15,819 bases of DNA from an uncultured bacterium (GCA_900549045.1 URNE01000012.1:1-15819); one strand, 5' to 3'. Counted from the first letter of the stretch, positions 7,327 to 15,324 are shown. The notes: generated by a model from the sequence alone, not told the origin. Numbers and translations: made by a program.

Positions 7327-8865
7327 ATGAGTATGTTCTGCTTTCAATGTCAGGAAACGGCCCGGAATCAGGGGTGTACCGTGCGCGGAGTCTGCGGCAA
7401 GGCTCCGGAAACCGCAAACAAAATGGATGAACTCATTCAGCAGCTGAAAATTCTGGCGCAGACAAAGCCGTCAACCCGTGCGCTCGGTCTCTTTGTCACT
7501 CAATCGCTGTTCATGACGATCACGAATGCGAACTTTGACATCGCCCGCATTGAAGCTCAGCTCAGCCGGGTGAAAGAGCTGACCGGGGAAACTTCCGCGA
7601 CCGCTCCGCTCGGTGTGCTTTCGTGTGAAAACGGAGACGTCCGTTCCCTGAGGGAGCTGCTGACCTACGGGCTCAAAGGCATTTCCGCCTACGCAGATCA
7701 TGCCGCCATGCTCGGACGTGAGGATGATGAGATTTACGCATTTATCTTCAAGGCTCTTGCCGCGACGGCGCACGATCTTTCGGCGGATGAGCTGACCGCG
7801 CTCGTTCTGGAATGCGGCGGCACAGCTGTCAAGACAATGGCTCTGCTCGACGCCGCGAACACCGGAGCGTACGGAAAGCCGGAGATTACAAAGGTGAAAA
7901 CCGGAGTCGGCAAACGTCCGGGAATCCTGATTTCCGGACACGATCTGCGCGACCTGAAGGATCTGTTGGAACAGACCAAAGATGCGGGAGTTGACGTTTA
8001 TACTCATTCGGAAATGCTTCCGGCGAATTCATATCCGGAGTTCAAAAAGTATCCGCATCTGCACGGCAACTACGGAAATGCGTGGCATCTTCAGAATAAG
8101 GAGTTCACCAGCTTCAACGGGCCGATTCTGATGACGACCAACTGCATCACGCCTGTTCAGGATTCTTACCGCGACCGGATTTTCACGACCGGCATGGCGG
8201 GATATCCGGGTGTGCCGCATATACCTGACCGTGTCAACGGCCGTCCGAAAGATTTCTCCGCAATCATTGAACTTGCGAAGAAGTGTCCGCCGCCGTCTCC
8301 GCTGGAAGACGGGGAGATTGTCGTCGGCTTCGCGCACGATCAGGTGTTTGCTCTAGCGGACAAAGTCGTTGAAGCGGTGAAGTCCGGCGCGATCCGCCGT
8401 TTCATCGTGATGGCGGGCTGCGACGGGCGTCATGCCTCCCGGCAGTATTATTCCGACGTCGCGGAAAGTCTTCCGGAAGGAACGGTGATTCTGACGGCCG
8501 GCTGTGCGAAATACCGTTACAACAAACTGAAACTTGGCGACATCGGCGGCATTCCGCGCGTTCTGGACGCTGGACAGTGCAACGACTGTTACAGTCTGGC
8601 CCTGATTGCCCTGAAACTGAAGGAAGCGTTCGGGCTGGAGGATGTGAACCGCCTTCCGCTCTCGTTTGACATCGCGTGGTATGAGCAGAAAGCGGTAGCG
8701 GTTCTTCTTGCGCTGCTTGCGCTCGGATTCAAAAACATCCGTCTCGGACCGACGCTTCCCGCGTTCCTTTCGCCGGGGGTAGCGAAGGTTCTTGTAGAGA
8801 TATTCGGCATCAAAGGCATAACGTCGCCGGAATCCGACGTAGCGTCGATGATGGCTGGCAAGTGA
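7327..8865 (+). CDS. hcp: Hybrid cluster protein (hydroxylamine reductase / NO reductase), class I
   Basis: A 512-residue Hcp. The N-terminal cysteines Cys 5, 8, 17 and 23 (C-x2-C-x8-C-x5-C) are the class I pattern for the cubane cluster. All eight hybrid cluster ligands can be placed: His 205, Glu 229, Cys 273, Cys 365, Cys 393, Cys 418, Glu 453 and Lys 455. Their spacings agree with the Desulfovibrio protein almost exactly (24, 44, 28, 25, 35 and 2 residues). Cys 365 in AGCDG is the expected persulfide cysteine. Hcp reduces hydroxylamine in vitro and acts as a nitric oxide reductase in E. coli. It is cytoplasmic. The start at 7327 has AGGGG at 7314-7318 and matches the family N-terminus. 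It lies 34 nt after the ferredoxin gene and 29 nt before the rubredoxin-like gene. No hcr gene is in the window. Confidence 0.97.
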   Translation: MSMFCFQCQETARNQGCTVRGVCGKAPETANKMDELIQQLKILAQTKPSTRALGLFVTQSLFMTITNANFDIARIEAQLSRVKELTGETSATAPLGVLSCENGDVRSLRELLTYGLKGISAYADHAAMLGREDDEIYAFIFKALAATAHDLSADELTALVLECGGTAVKTMALLDAANTGAYGKPEITKVKTGVGKRPGILISGHDLRDLKDLLEQTKDAGVDVYTHSEMLPANSYPEFKKYPHLHGNYGNAWHLQNKEFTSFNGPILMTTNCITPVQDSYRDRIFTTGMAGYPGVPHIPDRVNGRPKDFSAIIELAKKCPPPSPLEDGEIVVGFAHDQVFALADKVVEAVKSGAIRRFIVMAGCDGRHASRQYYSDVAESLPEGTVILTAGCAKYRYNKLKLGDIGGIPRVLDAGQCNDCYSLALIALKLKEAFGLEDVNRLPLSFDIAWYEQKAVAVLLALLALGFKNIRLGPTLPAFLSPGVAKVLVEIFGIKGITSPESDVASMMAGK

Positions 8866-8894
8866 CCGGAATTTTTTCAGGGGAGGGGGGAATC

Positions 8895-9134
8895 ATGAGT
8901 GCATACGAGTGCTCAAAGTGCGGATTTTGCGCTCCGCGTCCGGAATCGGATTCTGAATTTGAAGCGGAGTCCGATTTTCCCGGAGAACCGAACGAAGTGT
9001 TTTACAATCACACGGAAAACAGCTCGACGATGGGCGCAACCTTCGAAGAGCTGCCCGCAACATGGCATTGTCCTCAATGCGGCGCCGGCAAAGAGTGTTT
9101 CAAACTCTCCGGTGAACAGAAAAGTGATAGTTAA
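8895..9134 (+). CDS. Enlarged rubredoxin-like protein
   Basis: A 79-residue acidic protein with the two rubredoxin knuckles: CSKCGF (Cys 6, 9) and WHCPQCGAGKECF (Cys 59, 62). The second knuckle, preceded by ELPATW, is almost a textbook rubredoxin C-terminus. Classical rubredoxins are about 52 residues with about 29 residues between the knuckles; here there are 49, rich in Asp, Glu and Ser, and extra cysteines at 12 and 68. It probably carries one Fe(Cys)4 site and serves as an electron carrier for Hcp or a linked partner. I start at ATG 8895 because GGAGGGGGG (8882-8890) sits directly upstream; a GTG at 8862 overlapping the hcp stop is possible but less likely. Its stop abuts, with no spacer, the stop of the convergent membrane protein gene. 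Confidence 0.82.
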   Translation: MSAYECSKCGFCAPRPESDSEFEAESDFPGEPNEVFYNHTENSSTMGATFEELPATWHCPQCGAGKECFKLSGEQKSDS

Positions 9135-10493
9135 TTACTGATTGCCGTTTCTCAGCCTGCGCAGGTATTCTGCTGTGCGTTCCATTTGAGCCGGCATGGT
9201 TGACGGCCGGCAGTCGAACGCCGGGTCGTTTACCGCTTCCCGGAATGCGGGAAGACGCAGGTTGAGCGGGCGGTTCACCCCGTCTTCCGCAGAGACAGGG
9301 TAGGTGTCCACATAGGAAAAGAGGTGGAGCGCGGTCATCAGCGCCAGCAGGATGAGCACCGGATTGATTTTCCATTGAAACACGCGCAGAGAATCCGCGA
9401 GAAAGACGAAGAACGGGAAAAGCAGGGCGCACATCGGCAGAAAATAGTAGGTTCTTGTTTCCAGAATCGCCGGATGTTTCGCATACATTGCGATGGAACA
9501 GACAAGGCATGCTCCGCCGGTGTGGAGAACGATGAGCGGAAACAGCCATTTCCCGGTTTTCTGTGCGCTTGCCACTGCTCCGGAAAAGATCAGAATGGCA
9601 AAAATGATCCCGACAGACAATGCCGCGAACCCGTTTCCCCTGTTCAGCAGATAGCCGAGATTCGCAAACAGAAATTCCGCTCCGTTCAGGATCGTTTCCG
9701 ATTGAAAAGCGGGAGGCATATTTTGCATGGCAAACGATGGCGTGTATCCATTCCAGTATTGAATCAGAGCCGGTGCGATAAAGAAATTGTAGAGCGCGGC
9801 GAAAAGACATGCGCAGATTCCCGCAATGCCTGCCCCGGCCAATGGCTGGACGGGAAGAGAAAATTTCTTTTGTGCAGAGAGGAGCAGTCCTGTTCCGACC
9901 GTGTAGAGAGAGACAAAGAAGAGCGCCTGTCTGTCAAAAAGCGGCGCAAGCACAAGAGCCGCGGCGAGTCCGGCAAACGCTCCGGGTGCATTTTTGATGC
10001 AGGTCTTCCGGAAAAGGTAAATGGTCAGATAGACAATGAGCGTGAAAAGAAACGCGGTCCCGTGTTTTGCCGAGCGGAAATACATGTTGGCGGAAACGCA
10101 GGGCAGAAGAACAAACGCCAGCGAGAAGAGCGTTGCAAAATATCCCGGAAGCTGAGGAAACAGCTTGCGGGTCCCGTATTGCTGAACCAGCACAGTCAAT
10201 ACCATTAGAAACCACTGGCTGAAAGAATAGAAGTGGACGGCTCCCAGTTTTGCGGACCATGCGAGAAAGCGGACATCCCAAAGGTCGACAAGATAACTCA
10301 ATTCCCGCGCCTGGTAGTTGCCGAGATCTGTGCTGACCGGATCGAAAATGATTGCTCCGAGCGGTTTCCCCGCGAGGTTCAGGTAGTGCGGAATGTAACC
10401 AACGGTTTCAACATGGAAGCCTCCTCCGGCGGAAAAAAGCGCTTCGAGCAGGAGAATTGCCGCCAGCAGACAGTCACGGTGATCGCATCCCAT
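9135..10493 (-). CDS. Polytopic membrane protein of unknown function (5' end uncertain)
   Basis: A protein of about 452 residues with some 10-11 hydrophobic helices (roughly 8-24, 93-104, 117-137, 145-161, 171-186, 189-206, 219-239, 288-307, 315-336, 350-367, 375-393) and a soluble C-terminal tail. A polar loop after the first helix holds D-x-G-N-Y-Q-A-R-E-L-S-Y (56-67), a layout that recalls GT-C glycosyltransferases, but I do not recognise the family. The 5' end is unclear. ATG 10493 is in frame but lacks a ribosome-binding site. A better-looking start, ATG 10534, overlaps the TGA of the upstream gene (ATGA) and reads MKNNIFLHPLLPSAWDAITVTV in another frame, pointing to a one-base frameshift near 10465-10485. 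A GTG at 10568 is also in frame. Confidence 0.65.
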   Translation of the reverse strand: MGCDHRDCLLAAILLLEALFSAGGGFHVETVGYIPHYLNLAGKPLGAIIFDPVSTDLGNYQARELSYLVDLWDVRFLAWSAKLGAVHFYSFSQWFLMVLTVLVQQYGTRKLFPQLPGYFATLFSLAFVLLPCVSANMYFRSAKHGTAFLFTLIVYLTIYLFRKTCIKNAPGAFAGLAAALVLAPLFDRQALFFVSLYTVGTGLLLSAQKKFSLPVQPLAGAGIAGICACLFAALYNFFIAPALIQYWNGYTPSFAMQNMPPAFQSETILNGAEFLFANLGYLLNRGNGFAALSVGIIFAILIFSGAVASAQKTGKWLFPLIVLHTGGACLVCSIAMYAKHPAILETRTYYFLPMCALLFPFFVFLADSLRVFQWKINPVLILLALMTALHLFSYVDTYPVSAEDGVNRPLNLRLPAFREAVNDPAFDCRPSTMPAQMERTAEYLRRLRNGNQ

Positions 10494-10530
10494 GCAGAGG
10501 GGAGGAGCGGATGGAGGAAAATATTGTTTT

Positions 10531-10998
10531 TCATTGTGCGCGTTCCCGTTTTTGCATGGCCGCGGCACGTTTCTGCTGAAGCAGTGACATCAGGTCGTTT
10601 CGTGCTGGGAAGGGCGGCTGAGCAAGAACTTGATTCTGCGCTTTTGCATACCAGTAATCGGCGCGCGCCGCTGTTTTCTTTTCGGCGGATGCCGCCAGAA
10701 AGTCTCCATAAGCGACGAGCACGGGAAACAGTTGAAGGTCAAGAGCTCCATATCGGAGCCAATGTTCCGCGCGGACCGAGTCGCCATGCCAAGCACAGTA
10801 TGCCGCCGTTTGAATCAGCGCATTGGCATTGCCCCAGAAAGCTGCCATTGTCATGGCGTCGTACGTTTTCTGCATTTGCTCCTCCGGAGAAAGCCGCGGT
10901 TCTGTTGCCGAGGAAGTATGTCTGCTTTGTATAAGCAGAAGCAGCGGCGGAAGAAAAATGGCGCAGAATGCGATTGTATAGATGATGTGCTTCTTCAT
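10531..10998 (-). CDS. Membrane-anchored helical protein, function unknown
   Basis: A 155-residue protein with one N-terminal hydrophobic segment (about residues 5-23, TIAFCAIFLPPLLLLIQ), then a soluble, alanine-rich helical region. Helices such as AFWGNANALIQTAAYCAWHG and VRAEHWLRYGALDLQLFPVLV resemble TPR/Sel1-type repeats, though no repeat is clear. The tail is basic and Gln/Arg-rich. Probably an inner-membrane protein with its soluble domain outside. I chose ATG 10998 because GAGGA lies about 6 nt upstream and the predicted promoter leaves no room for the ATG at 11010. Its TGA overlaps an ATG of the downstream membrane protein region, so the two products are probably made together. I do not recognise the family. 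Confidence 0.65.
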   Translation of the reverse strand: MKKHIIYTIAFCAIFLPPLLLLIQSRHTSSATEPRLSPEEQMQKTYDAMTMAAFWGNANALIQTAAYCAWHGDSVRAEHWLRYGALDLQLFPVLVAYGDFLAASAEKKTAARADYWYAKAQNQVLAQPPFPARNDLMSLLQQKRAAAMQKRERAQ

Positions 10999-11020
10999 AA
11001 CGGTCCTCATTTTCCCTGAT

Positions 11021-11048
11021 ACTATAAATGAGAAACATCGGAATTCAA
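11021..11048 (-). promoter_or_regulatory. Sigma70-like promoter for the membrane-anchored protein gene
   Basis: On the minus strand, TTGAAT (11043-11048) and TATAGT (11021-11026) are 16 nt apart. Transcription would start near 11014, giving a short leader before ATG 10998. Confidence 0.5.
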
Positions 11049-11067
11049 ATTGTTTTGCGGAATATTC

Positions 11068-11095
11068 TTGACTTTCCGTTGCGGTATGGTAAATT
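11068..11095 (+). promoter_or_regulatory. Sigma70-like promoter for the LacI-type regulator
   Basis: TTGACT (11068-11073) and TAAATT (11090-11095) are 16 nt apart, just upstream of the ribosome-binding site AGAGGGAG (11103-11110). A perfect palindrome, GAATATTC, abuts the -35 box at 11060-11067. The -10 box is only a 4/6 match. Confidence 0.45.
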
Positions 11096-11116
11096 ACGAA
11101 AAAGAGGGAGCGTAGA

Positions 11117-12097
11117 ATGAGAAAACCTGCGGGAAAAGGGGTTCGGGAGATTGCGGCGGAGACGGGATTCAATATCTCGACCGTTTCGCGCGCTCTGAAC
11201 AACCGGCCGGGCGTTTCGGCGCAGGCCGCGGCGGAAATCATCCGCGCGGCCAGAAAAATCGGATGGAAAAACGGGAAAACGACGGCGTATGCGGTTCTCC
11301 TGCCCGGAAGCAGAGTCGCTCTCGCTTGGTACACGCTCAACATGCTCGACGCCATTCGCGACGAGGCGCTGCGGCGCGGCGTGCTGCTCGAAATCTTCTT
11401 CGCCGACCATGCGGAACTCCTGCGGGAACGGGCGGTGGACGGAATTTTATCGCTGGATTTCAGCTCGCAGATCGTCCGCAAGCTCAGCACGGTGCTGCCC
11501 GCGGTCTGTCTCAATGATTTTTCGTGGCGGATCGGCGACATCTATTCGGTCTGCTCCAATGCGGGGCAGGGGGTGCGGCGCGCGGTCTCCCTGCTGCTTT
11601 CCTATGGACACCGCAAAATAGGAATGCTCGTCAACGGCAGCCGCGAAACCGAAAGCAACCGCGAACGCGCGGAGGCGTTTGAAACCTGCATCGCCAGTTG
11701 TGCGCTGGATCCGGCTTCTTCCGTTCAGAGCCGTTCCGTTTCACCGACGGGGGGCGGGAATCCTTATCTGTTCGGGGATATGCGGCGGCTCGTGGAGACG
11801 GGCGTCACCGCAGTGATCAACTGCGGCGAAAGCGAGTCGGTGGAGGCTCTGACCGCGCTCCGGCTCTGCGGCCTGCGCGTCCCGCAGGATATCTCCCTGA
11901 TCTGCTGGGAGGTTCCCCGTTTTTCCAAATATCTGGAGCCTTCGCTGACGACCGTTCAGCAGAATTTCGAGGTGCTCGCCCGTGAGGCGTTCGATATGCT
12001 GGAGCGTCTGCGCCGCGGCGAAGCGGTCTCTTCCGACGTCCTTGTTGACTGTCTTCTGCATGAACGCGGTTCGGTTGCGATTCCGGCACATAAATAA
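11117..12097 (+). CDS. LacI-family transcriptional regulator
   Basis: A 326-residue repressor of usual family length. Residues 8-52 are the LacI helix-turn-helix and hinge region: GVREIAAETGFNISTVSRALN contains the diagnostic TVSRALN recognition helix, followed by RPGVS and AARKIGW. Residues about 58-320 form the periplasmic-binding-like effector domain, with DGILSLDF, LSYGHRKIGMLVNG and a typical late ISLICWEVPRFSKYLEPSLTTVQQ segment. AGAGGGAG (11103-11110) sits 6 nt before the start. It lies 123 bp upstream of the GH130-GH36 pair on the same strand, and a 13-bp inverted repeat in that gap is a good candidate for its operator. It likely represses these genes until a manno- or galacto-oligosaccharide is present (inference). 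Confidence 0.92.
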   Translation: MRKPAGKGVREIAAETGFNISTVSRALNNRPGVSAQAAAEIIRAARKIGWKNGKTTAYAVLLPGSRVALAWYTLNMLDAIRDEALRRGVLLEIFFADHAELLRERAVDGILSLDFSSQIVRKLSTVLPAVCLNDFSWRIGDIYSVCSNAGQGVRRAVSLLLSYGHRKIGMLVNGSRETESNRERAEAFETCIASCALDPASSVQSRSVSPTGGGNPYLFGDMRRLVETGVTAVINCGESESVEALTALRLCGLRVPQDISLICWEVPRFSKYLEPSLTTVQQNFEVLAREAFDMLERLRRGEAVSSDVLVDCLLHERGSVAIPAHK

Positions 12098-12169
12098 TGT
12101 TGCATTGATCGGCTTTTCTGTTGCTTTCTTTTGCGTCGATTCCTGATGATTTGCTCTTGTTTTTTCCGG

Positions 12170-12182
12170 TTGCACGGTGCAA
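12170..12182. promoter_or_regulatory. Perfect inverted repeat TTGCAC-G-GTGCAA, candidate LacI-family operator
   Basis: This 13-bp perfect inverted repeat is the clearest palindrome in the 123-bp gap between the LacI-type gene and the GH130 gene, 38 nt before the GH130 ATG. A weak -35/-10 pair (TTGTTT at 12157-12162, AAATTA near 12181) would place the repeat over the promoter, as expected for a repressor site. The centre is odd, as in the lac operator. No second perfect copy was noticed by eye. Confidence 0.5.
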
Positions 12183-12220
12183 ATTATGGAGGAACCCGAA
12201 AAAAACAGAGGAGTTGTTCC

Positions 12221-13183
12221 ATGAGAGAAAGAGGTTACAAATCGCTGCTGACCCGCTATGAAGGGAATCCGATCTTTGCCCCGGAGGAATTTCCGTGGTG
12301 TCCAGCGGACCAGGTTTTCAATCCCGGTCAGGTCATGACGCCGGACGGACGCACCATTCTGCTGGTTGCGGTAATTCCGCGCAATGAAAAGTTCGCCCGC
12401 TGCCATGTGGCGGAGAGTACCGACGGCCTACACTTCACAATCCGCAAAAAGCCGATTTTTGAAGTGGATCCGGACAAAAAATTCGGTGACCTCGATTTTC
12501 ATCCCATCGACTGCCGCGTGACTTACTTTGCGGAGGAGAACTGCTACTACATCATCCGTCCGGCGAACTCTGAGTGGGGCTGCTGCGCTCTGCTTTACCG
12601 CACAACCGATTTCGAGACGGTTGAGCCGATCGAAATCACCGCGCTTCCGCACAACCGCGTGCCGTGTCTCTTCCCCGAAAAAATCAACGGACAGTATGTC
12701 CGTCTGGAACGTCCGTACAGCGTCGGTGCGCCGTATGAAAAATCGTTTGCGCACATCTGGCTTTCGCGCTCGAACGACCTGATCCACTGGGGGGAGCACC
12801 GTCCGCTGCTCAAGCGCGGCTTCGTTCCCTGGAACGGTCTCAAAGTCGGTCCGACCGTTCCCATCAAAACGGAGAAGGGGTGGCTTGAAATCATTCACGG
12901 CGTGCAGAACACTTTCTGCGGCTTCCGCTACAGTCTCGGCGCATTGCTGCTTGATCTGGAGAATCCGGAAAAGATTCTCGGCTGCATGAAGAGCTATCTT
13001 CTGACTCCGGAGACCGAGTATGAACACCTCGGCGTCATTCCGGAAGTCTGCTTTGCAACCGGCGCGGTTGTCGAACCGGAAACCCGTCAGCTTCGCATCT
13101 ACTACGGCGGCGCGGATACCACAATCAACCTTGCAACCGGAAACGTCGACGAGATTGTCGAATGGTGCCTGGAAGGAAAATAA
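12221..13183 (+). CDS. GH130 glycoside phosphorylase (beta-mannoside phosphorylase family)
   Basis: A 320-residue five-bladed beta-propeller enzyme. GH130 signatures in order are FNPGQV (33-38), DCRVT with the presumed proton-donor Asp 97, VRLERP (160-165), NGLKVGPTVPIKTEKGWLEI (205-224), IHGV (225-228), GVIPEVCFATGA (271-282) and YYGGADT (294-300). Lys 208, His 226 and the Arg residues in VRLERP correspond to phosphate-binding positions of the family, which favours a phosphorylase over a hydrolase. GH130 enzymes release alpha-mannose 1-phosphate from beta-mannosides; the exact substrate here is unknown. There is no signal peptide, so it acts in the cytoplasm. AGAGGAG (12207-12213) fixes the start; the upstream open frame has none. 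The GH36 gene starts 2 nt after its stop, so the two are co-translated. Confidence 0.87.
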   Translation: MRERGYKSLLTRYEGNPIFAPEEFPWCPADQVFNPGQVMTPDGRTILLVAVIPRNEKFARCHVAESTDGLHFTIRKKPIFEVDPDKKFGDLDFHPIDCRVTYFAEENCYYIIRPANSEWGCCALLYRTTDFETVEPIEITALPHNRVPCLFPEKINGQYVRLERPYSVGAPYEKSFAHIWLSRSNDLIHWGEHRPLLKRGFVPWNGLKVGPTVPIKTEKGWLEIIHGVQNTFCGFRYSLGALLLDLENPEKILGCMKSYLLTPETEYEHLGVIPEVCFATGAVVEPETRQLRIYYGGADTTINLATGNVDEIVEWCLEGK

Positions 13184-13185
13184 TC

Positions 13186-15324
13186 ATGAACATCCAGATT
13201 GACAAGGACAATACCCGCTTCCTCCTCACAAACGATGTGATGAGCTACGGCTTCACTCTGATGGAGACCGGGCTTCCCGTCAACCTTTACTGGGGCGCTC
13301 CGCTCTTCTGCTCGGATGACATGCCGACTCCGGAACAGCGCCAGGTCTACCGTCACAGAAGCATGGCGGATGTGACGGCGTTTTACCGTGAACTTTCCGT
13401 TTTCGGCGGAAAATTCTTTGACGAATCCGCGCTCAAATTCACCTTTCCCGACGGGATCCGCGCGTCCGATTTCCGTTTCACCGGATTCGAGAAGGGGGAT
13501 GACTCGCTCGTTCTCTCCTTCCGCGACGCAATGCATCCGCTGGTGCTGAAGCTCCGCTACAAACTTTATAAAGAGGTGCTTGTCCGTTCCTGTTCTTTCA
13601 TCAATGAAGGCAATGCGGGAATCGGCGTGGAAAACTTCGCTTCCGCAACCTGGCATCTTCCGGGCGACGTGACCGACTGGCGCGTCACTCATCTCGCCGG
13701 ACACTGGGGCAAAGAGGCGATGCCCTGCCATGAAAAGCTTACTCCGGGCAAGTTCACGATCGAAAGCCGTACAGGCATCACCGGACCGTACCATATCCCG
13801 TTTTTCGCGATGGATGACGGTTCCGCAAACGAGTTCTCCGGACGCGTTTTCTTCGGTTCGGTTCTCTGGTCGGGCAACTGGAAAATCGTTTTTGAGCGCG
13901 ACTGTTACGAGCGCGGCAACATTTCCGGCGGCATCAACGATTTCGATTCCCGCTTCACTCTGAAACCGGGTGAAACGTTCGATACTCCGGACTTCGTTGC
14001 CGGTTTCACTCCGGACGGTTTCGGCGAAATGAGCCGCATCCTTCACCGCTGGCAGGACGACTCGCTTCTGCCGTCCGGCGTTGCGCACAAGGAGCTCCCG
14101 ATGCTTACAAACACCTGGGGCAGCCTCGCGCTGAATGTCAATGTGAAGAATGTGATCGAGACTGCACGCACCGCCGCAAGAATCGGATCCGAACTGTTTG
14201 TTATTGACGACGGCTGGCAGCATGCGCTCGGAGACTGGTATCCCGATCCCGTCAAATTCCCGAACGGTCTCCGTCCGGTGATCGAGGAGGTCGCCAAGCT
14301 CGGAATGACTTTCGGCCTCTGGATTGAGCCTGAGGCGTTTGAGATCAAGAGCAATCTCTACAAGGAGCATCCCGAGTGGGCAATGGCTTATCCCGGCTGC
14401 GAACCGGATGTCCGTTACCGCGGAGACGCCGACCGTCACAGCATGATGCTCAACCTCGCCAACCCCGAAGTCGCAGATTTTCTCTACACCTCCATTCACA
14501 AGCTGGTTGCGGAGACGGGCATCAGCTATCTCAAGCTGGATATGAACACCTTCTTCTCCTCTCCCGGCGGCGCGGAACGCATCTGGATTGATTATGCGCA
14601 CAACCTCGACTGGATTTTCCAGACCCTCGCGAAGGATTTCCCGTCCCTCCTGATGGAGAACTGCGCAAGCGGAGCCGGACGCACTTCACTTCAGATGACC
14701 CGTTCGTTCGGGCGCATCAACCGCAGCGACAACCAGGACGCCCTTGACATTCTGAAGCTTCATGAGGGCTTTACCTACATGAACATGCCGCGCATGGCGG
14801 GCGGAGCGTGCCACATCAGCGATACGATGCGCCACGTGAACAACCGCACCACGCCGCTGAAGTTCCAGGCATATTGCGGAATGCTCGGCTCGCTCGCATG
14901 CGGCAAGCCGCTCGGCAAGTGCTCCGATGAGGAAATTGCGGAAATCCGCTCTTACGTCGATCTCTACAAAAAGCTTCGTCCGGTGATTCACAACGGCGAT
15001 TTTTACCGTCTGGCAAGCGCGTTCGAACATCCGTATGCAATCTACGAGTATGTCGCGAAAGACCGTTCCGAGGCGGTTGTCTTTGTGCTTGGCGCCTCCA
15101 TCCAGTTCGGCGACCGGGTTCCCTTCTTCCTGGTTCCGGGACTTGATCCGGATGCGGTTTACGAGATTGAATGTCATGGAACCGTAATTCCGGATCAGGC
15201 GGAATATTTTGCGGAATTCGCAAAATACACCCCGATGACCGGACGCGGTCTCGCTCAGGTTGGCCTCCATGCCGCTCTCGTTGGCGATTACGATTGCCGC
15301 ATCCTGCATCTCAAACGGAAATAA
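13186..15324 (+). CDS. GH36 alpha-galactosidase-like enzyme
   Basis: A 712-residue protein with the usual GH36 layout: an N-terminal beta-supersandwich (about 1-310), a (beta/alpha)8 barrel (about 311-620) and a C-terminal beta domain. Key motifs are DDGWQ (341-345), GLWIEPEAF, YLKLDMN with nucleophile Asp 452, NCASGAGR (492-499) and RSDNQD with acid/base Asp 515. The 63-residue spacing of the two Asp agrees with known members. The motifs differ from common alpha-galactosidases (usually DMNR, SSGGGR and SDNTD), so the specificity may be unusual. No signal peptide is seen, so the enzyme is cytoplasmic. AAGGA (13173-13177) precedes the start, and the gene lies 2 nt after GH130. Together they could remove alpha-galactosyl groups and phosphorolyse the beta-mannoside backbone (inference). 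Confidence 0.9.
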   Translation: MNIQIDKDNTRFLLTNDVMSYGFTLMETGLPVNLYWGAPLFCSDDMPTPEQRQVYRHRSMADVTAFYRELSVFGGKFFDESALKFTFPDGIRASDFRFTGFEKGDDSLVLSFRDAMHPLVLKLRYKLYKEVLVRSCSFINEGNAGIGVENFASATWHLPGDVTDWRVTHLAGHWGKEAMPCHEKLTPGKFTIESRTGITGPYHIPFFAMDDGSANEFSGRVFFGSVLWSGNWKIVFERDCYERGNISGGINDFDSRFTLKPGETFDTPDFVAGFTPDGFGEMSRILHRWQDDSLLPSGVAHKELPMLTNTWGSLALNVNVKNVIETARTAARIGSELFVIDDGWQHALGDWYPDPVKFPNGLRPVIEEVAKLGMTFGLWIEPEAFEIKSNLYKEHPEWAMAYPGCEPDVRYRGDADRHSMMLNLANPEVADFLYTSIHKLVAETGISYLKLDMNTFFSSPGGAERIWIDYAHNLDWIFQTLAKDFPSLLMENCASGAGRTSLQMTRSFGRINRSDNQDALDILKLHEGFTYMNMPRMAGGACHISDTMRHVNNRTTPLKFQAYCGMLGSLACGKPLGKCSDEEIAEIRSYVDLYKKLRPVIHNGDFYRLASAFEHPYAIYEYVAKDRSEAVVFVLGASIQFGDRVPFFLVPGLDPDAVYEIECHGTVIPDQAEYFAEFAKYTPMTGRGLAQVGLHAALVGDYDCRILHLKRK

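Noticed and set aside
9085..9110. Small hairpin AGAGT...ACTCT near the end of the rubredoxin-like gene as a terminator.
   Set aside because: The stem is only 5 bp, lies inside the coding region and has no T-run.
13102..14601. A 499-codon open frame on the minus strand opposite GH130 and GH36.
   Set aside because: It lies wholly opposite two well-supported enzymes, has no recognisable domain, and long antisense frames are common in GC-rich coding DNA.
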